Translations under genes and position numbers: made by a program
Source: Protula sp. h YS-2021
Lineage: Eukaryota > Annelida > Polychaeta > Sabellida > Serpulidae
DNA length: 64,000 nucleotides
Assembly: GCA_949752745.1 (NCBI GenBank)
Contig: OX457026.1
Coordinates: forward strand, 31,396,411-31,460,410
Direction of reading: 5' to 3'
Notes under the pieces: generated by a model
Told to the model about the DNA's origin: nothing
Seen by the model: only the letters and a program-made list of their open reading frames with translations
The model's database searches: none
In this document: positions 63,598 through 64,000 of the stretch, one piece after another
Numbering within the stretch: the first letter of the stretch is position 1
Layout: each line of letters opens with the position of its first letter

Positions 63598-63708
63598 TTT
63601 TGATCTCATAAATTTCATTTTTGATATTATGAATTAAGTTTTGTAAAATTTTACTTAATTTTACAAAAATTAATCTTGATATCAAGCATGAAATTTATGA
63701 GATCAAAA
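63598..63708. repeat. Long inverted repeat (hairpin)
   Basis: The arms TTTGATCTCATAAATTTCAT and ATGAAATTTATGAGATCAAA are exact inverses. Inside, TTTTGTAAAATT and TTTTACAAAA also pair, so nearly the whole 111 bp can fold. AT-rich, no coding sequence. Probably the end of a foldback element. Confidence 0.85.
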
Positions 63709-64000
63709 CTCAATTCTTGACATAAAAAAAATCAGTTTTTAGATAAAAATCAATTTTTGATATCCATAATTTCCCAGTAAATGTGAAAATGTCATTCCAT
63801 ATTGAAACGTAGTGTTATGACCGTACAACGAACGTGTAATCAATAGATTAAAATTTAAAACGAATGATTTTTAAAATTTTGAATACAATAATAAGAAAAA
63901 ATATTGCATTTTCATTTAAAAGAAGAATGCAATGTTTGTAACGACGTTGTTCAAATTTTGTTTGTTTGTTATTCTCTTGTGAAATGGAAAGCGCTTAACG

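Overview
This is a eukaryotic, AT-rich, intron-rich window from an invertebrate animal. Large introns with canonical gt/ag borders, many microsatellites, tRNA-derived SINE-like heads, a decayed DIRS-type recombinase and several interspersed repeat families all point that way. The protein content is metazoan (a large lipid transfer protein and a CYP2-clan P450). A marine bilaterian such as a mollusc, annelid, brachiopod, hemichordate or amphioxus fits, but I cannot name the species.

Positions 190-37815 (minus strand) hold most of one very large gene, an apolipoprotein B / apolipophorin-like large lipid transfer protein. I assembled 23 coding exons by eye from reading frames and splice sites. 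Every junction keeps phase and the exons sum to 11,727 nt (3,909 codons) without an internal stop. Exon 1 encodes a signal peptide. Exons 2-11 encode the vitellogenin-type lipid-transfer module. Exons 12-16 continue the beta-rich lipid-binding part. Exon 17 is a single 6,574-nt exon of about 30 degenerate beta-strand repeats. Exons 18-23 lead into a helical C-terminal region that either ends at a stop at 166 or continues off the left edge. The introns carry repeats, including a 10.2-kb second intron.

Positions 37816-54012 are intergenic: repeats and a decayed tyrosine recombinase, with no convincing gene. Positions 54013-55515 (minus strand) hold an intact, intronless 500-residue microsomal cytochrome P450 with all C-terminal signature motifs but a glycine where the helix-C tryptophan normally sits. 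Positions 55516-64000 are again non-genic: a palindrome-rich AT block (58.7-59.8 kb), microsatellites, a GC-rich repeat-derived patch with two tRNA-like promoters (61.4-62.1 kb) and a long hairpin (63.6 kb).

The two genes are not an operon. They are neighbours on the same strand about 16 kb apart, one for carrying lipid in body fluid, the other for oxidising small lipophilic molecules in the ER. No prokaryotic system, CRISPR array, rRNA or functional tRNA gene was seen. The most notable observations are the giant ApoB-like exon, the four-copy 510-bp repeat family, the palindrome-rich block and the P450 helix-C substitution.
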